In this document: piece after piece, positions 59,502 to 64,000 of the stretch | How positions within the stretch are numbered: position 1 is the first letter of the stretch | Layout of the letters: each line of letters starts with the position of its first letter | Assembly (NCBI RefSeq): GCF_021412585.1 | Contig: NZ_JAKCMI010000021.1 | Location: 186,001-250,000, forward strand | Source of the DNA: Halomonas alkalisoli | GTDB taxonomy: Bacteria > Pseudomonadota > Gammaproteobacteria > Pseudomonadales > Halomonadaceae | Reading direction: 5' to 3' | DNA length: 64,000 nucleotides | Position numbers and translations under genes: made by a program | The notes under the pieces: generated by a model | The model's input: the letters and a program-made list of their open reading frames with translations, nothing else | The model's database searches: none | Told to the model about the DNA's origin: nothing

Positions 59502-62500
59502 ATGGGAATGGCGCGCGATATTGGCAGCATCCTGGGCAACGCGGTACGGAGAATGGCCCTGGCAACGGCGGTGGGCGGGCTACTGGCAAGCGCCCCCACG
59601 GCAGCGACCGCTGATGTCGGCCTGCCCCGCTTCCCCTCCATCAGTCCGGACGGTTCGGAACTCATCTTCAGTTGGCGAGGCGATCTCTGGCGGGCGCCAA
59701 CCGACGGCGGCGATGCCATCCGCCTGACCCGCCACGATCTCGACGACCTCTATTCGAGCTGGAGCCCGGACGGGGAGTGGATCGTGTTCGCCTCGATGCG
59801 CGACGGCTACCTGAACCTGTGGCGCATGCGCCGCGACGGGGGGGAGCTGACCCAGGTCACCCACGGCGACCAGCATCTGCGCAACCCGGCCTATGGCGTC
59901 GACGAGGACGGTGAACCGGTCATCACCTTCTCCGGCATGCTCGAAGCCGATGTCTACCGTGACCAGCGACCCTACCGGCTGTCTCCGGAGGGTGGCGAGT
60001 ATCGCCGGCTGCATGATGCCTTCGGCTCCGAGCCGCAGCTTTCGCCCGATGGACAGCGCGTCGTCTTCACCCGCGGCGGCGCCTACCACGGCTGGAATCG
60101 TCGCCACTACCGCGGTCCGGACGCCATGAACGTCTGGCTGCATGACCGGGAAACCGACGAGTTCGAGGCCCTCACCGAGCGCGATGGAGACGATGGCAGT
60201 GCGCGCTGGGTCGACGACGAGACGCTGCTCTTCATGTCCGACAGGGAAGACGAGACGGTCAATCTCTATCGCGTCGAACTGGGGGAAGAGACACCCACCT
60301 TCGAGCGTCTCACCGACTTCGATGAGCGCGACCTGCAGCACTTCGATGTTTCCCGCGACGGCAGCACCGCCATCCTGCAGGTCTGGGACACTCTTCTCAC
60401 CCTGGATCTGGAGGACCCCGACGCCGTGCCCGAGCCTGTCACCCTGCGGGCTGCCGCGGACGGCCGGGACAACCATGAGCTGCGCCGGATCAACCGGGAC
60501 GTGAGCGAGGCGGCGCTCAGCCCCGACGGCCAGACCATGGCGTATATCGCCTACGGCAGGGTGTACGTGCGGCATATGGACGACCAGAGCCCGACCCAGG
60601 CCGTGACGCCGGGCACCCACGCCCGCCACAGGGACATCGCCTGGTCCCCCGACGGCCTGGTGCTCTATTTCGTCAACGACAGCGACGGCACCGAGTCGAT
60701 TCACGAGGCTCGTGTGGCCCTGACCCGGGACGAAATCCGCCAGACCCATGAGCGGCTGTCACCCGATGAGCGACCCTCTCGCGACTGGGAACTCACGGCA
60801 CCCTCGCCCGATGAGGCGGCCAGGCCCACCCCCGAGGAGCCGGCGGAACCGGACCCCGAAGCCACTGGCGAGCCGGATATCGCGCTGCAGGGAGAGGAGC
60901 CCGAGGACCCGTTCGCCCCGCAGGATCCGGGGTTCCTGATCACACCCACTCTGCTGCCGACACCATCGCCCCCGGTGGATGAGCCGGAGCCGCTGCAGGA
61001 CCAACCGATACAGGCCGAAAGCATTCCGGAAGAGGAGCTCGACGTCGAGGTTGCCGAAGATGTGCCACCCGAGCGCGACCCGACCCGCTGGCATGACGCA
61101 GTCCAGTTCGATGTTCAGCCGCTGGTGGCAAGCGAACACAACGACCGGCAGGTCTCCCCGTCCCCGGACGGCCGCTCCCTTGCCTTTCGGCGGGGACGCG
61201 GCGACCTGGCGATAATGGATCTGGAGAGCGGCGACGAGAGAACCCTGGTCGAGGGCTGGGACAGCTTCACCCACTGGCGCTGGTCACCGGACAGCCGCTA
61301 TATCGCATTTTCCCGCAACGACCTGAACTTCAGCGCCAATATCTTCATCGTGCCGGCAGACGGCTCGAAAGAGCCGGTCAACATCACCCGGCATCCGCGC
61401 AACGACCTCAACCCTCGCTGGTCGGCCGATGGCCGCAAGCTGAGCTTCATCTCCAACCGTTCAGGCGACAGCTACGACCTCTATAGCGTCTATCTCGACC
61501 GTGTCATCGAGACCTACACCCCTCGCGAACGGACCACCTACTATCGCAACGCCCGCAACGAGGCCGATAACCGCACCCCGCTGCCGGTCATGCGGGAGGA
61601 GAGCCAGGAACCGGACGCTGTCGACGAGCCGGCACTCGAACTGGAGAACGCCTGGCGCCGGGTGGAGCGTATCACCGCCACCCCCGCCCATCAGTCGGCC
61701 AACGAGATGACGCCGGGGGGTGACCGCTACGTATTCAATGCGGGCAGCGAAGGGCTGTTCGTCATGGACTGGGACGGCAGCAACCGCACACGCCTGGGGC
61801 CAATCGCCAACGTGCAGCACCTGAGCACCACCGGCGATCGCGTGGTCTATATCAGCGATGGCCGCGTGGGGGTGGCACGGCTCTCGGGGGGTACCCATCA
61901 GCGTCCCGATATCTCGGACCGCATTCGCATCGACCTGCAGGCTCAGTCGCTGCAGAAGTTCCACGAAGCGGCACGGATGATCGGCGAGAGCTTCTACCGC
62001 GAGGACATGAAGGGGCTGGACTGGTCACAGCTGGTCGAGGATTACGAAACGCTGATACGCCGCGCGCGAACCCCCAGCGAGTTCAGCGACATTGCCAATC
62101 GCCTGATGGGTGAACTCGCCGCCTCCCACATGGGGGTGTCCAACCCCGGCCCGGTGTCGGCACTGCGCGAGCCCTCCGGCCGGTTCGGCATCGAGCAGGA
62201 ACCCATCGTGTCCCAGGTCGACGGCAGGGCCGGTTACCGCGTCACCGAGGTGATCCCCGAAGGGCCGGCAAGCCGAGGCCCCATGCCTCTGCGGGAAGGC
62301 GACATCATCACCGAGATCGACCTCCAGCCCTTCGAGGAACGCGAGACCCTGCTGCGACGGCTGCGCGGGCTTGTCGACCAGGAGGTGATCGTCACCTTCG
62401 ACCGTCCCGGTGACAACGGCTATACCGAATACCGCACCATGCTGACGCCGATAAGCATGAGCGATCTCGCGCGGCTGAAATATGACCATTTCCGCGAAGA

Positions 62501-63116
62501 AAGTCGCCGCAAGGTCGAGGCGCTCTCCGACGGCCGGCTCGGGTACCTGCATATCCAGGCCATGAACCAGACCTCGCTGGAGGGCTTCCAGGGGGATCTC
62601 TACGCCGCCGCGACCGACAAGGACGGGCTGATCATCGATGTGCGCAACAACGGTGGCGGCCATACCACGGACCGTATCCTGACCTCGATCATGGCTGGCG
62701 AACATGCCTATACGATTCCCGTCGGCGCCGACCCGGGGGCAACCGGGCATTACCCGCAGGACAGGCTGGACGCGCCTCGCTACACCCTGCCGATCAATAT
62801 GCTGGCCAACGAGAAGAGCTACTCCAATGCCGAGATCCTGGCCCATGCCTTCTCCACCCTGGGCCGTGGCAACCTGGTGGGCCAGCAGACCTACGGCGGG
62901 GTGATCTCCACCAACAGCCACACCCTGATCGATGGCGCGACCGTCCGTCGACCGTTCCGGGGCTGGTTCCTGCCCGACGGCACCGACATGGAACACCATG
63001 GGGCGATACCCGATATTCCGGTCGAGCAGACGCCGGAGGATGAAGTCGCCGGCCGCGACCGTCAGCTTGAGCGCGCCGTGTCGGACCTGCTCGCCCAAAT
63101 CGACGCCCAGGAGTAA
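59502..63116 (+). CDS. Tricorn-type S41 protease
   Basis: The protein has 1204 residues. A signal-like start (MALATAVGGLLASAPTAATA) is followed by two WD40/PD40 beta-propeller halves (repeats such as ISPDGSELIFSWRGDLWRAPTDGGDA, SPDGQRVVFTRGG, WSPDSRYIAFSRNDLN). About 100 acidic, Pro-rich residues lie between them (about 435-535). A PDZ-like domain (about 905-960: GYRVTEVIPEGPASRGPMPLREGDIITEID) and an S41 core follow, with IIDVRNNGGGHTTDR and the nucleophile Ser1108 in NEKSYSNAEILAH. It trims peptides in the periplasm by analogy to tricorn and Tsp. The ATG at 59502 is favoured over longer options. Confidence 0.88.
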   Translation: MGMARDIGSILGNAVRRMALATAVGGLLASAPTAATADVGLPRFPSISPDGSELIFSWRGDLWRAPTDGGDAIRLTRHDLDDLYSSWSPDGEWIVFASMRDGYLNLWRMRRDGGELTQVTHGDQHLRNPAYGVDEDGEPVITFSGMLEADVYRDQRPYRLSPEGGEYRRLHDAFGSEPQLSPDGQRVVFTRGGAYHGWNRRHYRGPDAMNVWLHDRETDEFEALTERDGDDGSARWVDDETLLFMSDREDETVNLYRVELGEETPTFERLTDFDERDLQHFDVSRDGSTAILQVWDTLLTLDLEDPDAVPEPVTLRAAADGRDNHELRRINRDVSEAALSPDGQTMAYIAYGRVYVRHMDDQSPTQAVTPGTHARHRDIAWSPDGLVLYFVNDSDGTESIHEARVALTRDEIRQTHERLSPDERPSRDWELTAPSPDEAARPTPEEPAEPDPEATGEPDIALQGEEPEDPFAPQDPGFLITPTLLPTPSPPVDEPEPLQDQPIQAESIPEEELDVEVAEDVPPERDPTRWHDAVQFDVQPLVASEHNDRQVSPSPDGRSLAFRRGRGDLAIMDLESGDERTLVEGWDSFTHWRWSPDSRYIAFSRNDLNFSANIFIVPADGSKEPVNITRHPRNDLNPRWSADGRKLSFISNRSGDSYDLYSVYLDRVIETYTPRERTTYYRNARNEADNRTPLPVMREESQEPDAVDEPALELENAWRRVERITATPAHQSANEMTPGGDRYVFNAGSEGLFVMDWDGSNRTRLGPIANVQHLSTTGDRVVYISDGRVGVARLSGGTHQRPDISDRIRIDLQAQSLQKFHEAARMIGESFYREDMKGLDWSQLVEDYETLIRRARTPSEFSDIANRLMGELAASHMGVSNPGPVSALREPSGRFGIEQEPIVSQVDGRAGYRVTEVIPEGPASRGPMPLREGDIITEIDLQPFEERETLLRRLRGLVDQEVIVTFDRPGDNGYTEYRTMLTPISMSDLARLKYDHFREESRRKVEALSDGRLGYLHIQAMNQTSLEGFQGDLYAAATDKDGLIIDVRNNGGGHTTDRILTSIMAGEHAYTIPVGADPGATGHYPQDRLDAPRYTLPINMLANEKSYSNAEILAHAFSTLGRGNLVGQQTYGGVISTNSHTLIDGATVRRPFRGWFLPDGTDMEHHGAIPDIPVEQTPEDEVAGRDRQLERAVSDLLAQIDAQE

Positions 63117-63132
63117 CCGCGAGGATGATGGC

Positions 63133-63157
63133 AGCCCTGCCGGTCAGGCAGGGCTTT
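63133..63157 (+). terminator. Terminator behind the tricorn-type protease
   Basis: Stem AGCCCTGCC/GGCAGGGCT (63133-63141 with 63147-63155), loop GGTCA, followed by TT only, so it is moderate. Confidence 0.55.
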
Positions 63158-63221
63158 GGAGGATATCGGGCCAGGGATCGTGCGACAATCGCCCGCCCGC
63201 CAACAATGCCATGGAGCGGAT

Positions 63222-64000
63222 ATGCTGGCCCGACAGGATGCCCGAGTCACCCTGACCTACTTTCTCGTGCTTATCGCGATTGGCATGAGCGGAGGCCTGC
63301 TGGGGCCGGCACTGCCGCACCTGGCGGAAACGACCGGTTCCAGCATGGGGCAGATCGCCGTGCTGTTCACCGCCAGGGCGCTGGGCAACATGCTCGGCTC
63401 GGTGATATCCGGCCTGTTGATCGACCGCTTTTCCGGCCACCGGGTATTGATCGCGATGCTCGTGCTGATGGCGATGGGGCTCGCGGCGGTGCCCTTCAGC
63501 CAGACGCTGGTCATGCTCACGGCGGTCATCTTCGTGCTCGGCTTCGCCGAGGTCTCGCTCAATGCCGGATCCAACACCCTGCTGCTCTGGACCCACGGCA
63601 CCGGATCGGCCCCATGGATCAGCGCGCTGCATTTCTGCTTCGGGTTCGGCAATATGGCGGTGCCGCTGGTGCTGGTGGCCGTGCTGGCGGTGACGGGGCA
63701 GTTTGCCTGGGCCTTCTGGCTGGTCGCGCTCTTCGGGCTGATGCTGCTCTGGCCCCTGGCGCGGCAGGCAAGCCCACGCCCCCTGGTCGACAAACGCCAT
63801 GACAAGCCCGCCACACCGCGCCCCGATCCCTTGCTGTTGGCTATCTTCATGCTGATGTTCGGACTCTACGTGGGCCTGGAGATCACCTTCGCCGGCTGGG
63901 CCACCGCCTACGGCACCCTGAGCGGCATGCTCCCTCAGGACGCCGCCATGCTGGTCACCTTGTTCTGGCTGACGCTCTCCGCCGGCCGCCTGCTGGCGAT
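63222..64000 (+). CDS. MFS transporter, 3' end outside window
   Basis: From the ATG at 63222 (GGAG at 6 bases) the frame stays open to the window end. It begins MLARQDARVTLTYFLVLIAIGMSGGLLGPALPHLAETTGSSMGQIAVLFTARALGNMLGSVISGLLIDRFSG, an FucP/Bypass-like MFS start with the D-R-F loop motif, and has at least eight membrane helices in the visible 259 residues (LHFCFGFGNMAVPLVLVAVLA, LYVGLEITFAGWATAYG). Such proteins often carry sugars. The last residues are cut off. Confidence 0.83.
   Translation, partial: MLARQDARVTLTYFLVLIAIGMSGGLLGPALPHLAETTGSSMGQIAVLFTARALGNMLGSVISGLLIDRFSGHRVLIAMLVLMAMGLAAVPFSQTLVMLTAVIFVLGFAEVSLNAGSNTLLLWTHGTGSAPWISALHFCFGFGNMAVPLVLVAVLAVTGQFAWAFWLVALFGLMLLWPLARQASPRPLVDKRHDKPATPRPDPLLLAIFMLMFGLYVGLEITFAGWATAYGTLSGMLPQDAAMLVTLFWLTLSAGRLLA

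Overview
The window is a 64 kb piece of a GC-rich gammaproteobacterial chromosome, most likely Halomonas or a close halomonad. The grounds are AmpR, RecB and RecD of gammaproteobacterial type, a phasin (PHB storage), an M42 peptidase of the type linked to the osmoprotectant NAGGN, very acidic secreted proteins, and halomonad/pseudomonad-style palindromic repeats. No rRNA, tRNA or CRISPR array was seen.

Region 1 (1-6070) holds the 3' part of recB and all of recD, overlapping by ATGA. Both reading frames carry small palindromic repeat elements that are translated in frame.

Region 2 (about 6071-13540) looks like an accessory island directly behind recBCD. It has an orphan HicB-type antitoxin, a decayed second copy of the recD 3' end, a conspicuously AT-rich two-reverse-transcriptase operon on the minus strand, a voltage-gated K+ channel with a DUF4236 gene, and a frameshifted Xre/MbcA/ParS-type antitoxin remnant. 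The RT pair matches type 3 defense-associated reverse transcriptase (DRT3: Drt3a plus Drt3b). Just behind drt3b there is a strong candidate for its noncoding RNA: a promoter inside the drt3b 3' end, a closing stem, an exposed CACACAC, and a hairpin with a T-tract. This is the most interesting system in the window.

Region 3 (13.5-31.5 kb) is ordinary chromosome: an SDR enzyme, a small monooxygenase with an MTA/SAH-type nucleosidase, a LysR regulator divergent from a small secreted protein, a FrnE-like DsbA protein, an ADP-ribosylglycohydrolase, an aldehyde dehydrogenase, an Mpo1-like protein and a GAF-EAL protein. The reverse transsulfuration pair (cystathionine beta-synthase and a Cys/Met PLP enzyme) is separated by a large nested palindromic repeat. 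A flavin disulfide reductase and a phasin follow.

Region 4 (31.7-47.7 kb) contains a TetR-MFS operon with visible operator palindromes, an NCS2 nucleobase permease, a chemoreceptor, an OmpA-family protein with about 22 copies of a 14-residue acidic repeat, an AraC-LysE pair, a YfcE-like phosphodiesterase, an NfsA-type nitroreductase, a CbiX-domain protein, and a two-gene operon (DgcN/DUF1611 plus an alanine/ornithine-racemase-like enzyme) that points to D-amino-acid metabolism.

Region 5 (47.2-64 kb) contains a copC-copD operon, the M42 peptidase, an acidic PRC-barrel protein, and a class D beta-lactamase divergent from ampR, an uncommon pairing. It continues with a proline-racemase-family enzyme lacking both usual catalytic cysteines in an operon with an MDR alcohol dehydrogenase, a YegS-like lipid kinase next to a YfcE fragment, an acyltransferase, a giant tricorn-type protease, and the start of an MFS transporter cut by the window end. 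Short degenerate tandem repeats sit in several intergenic gaps.
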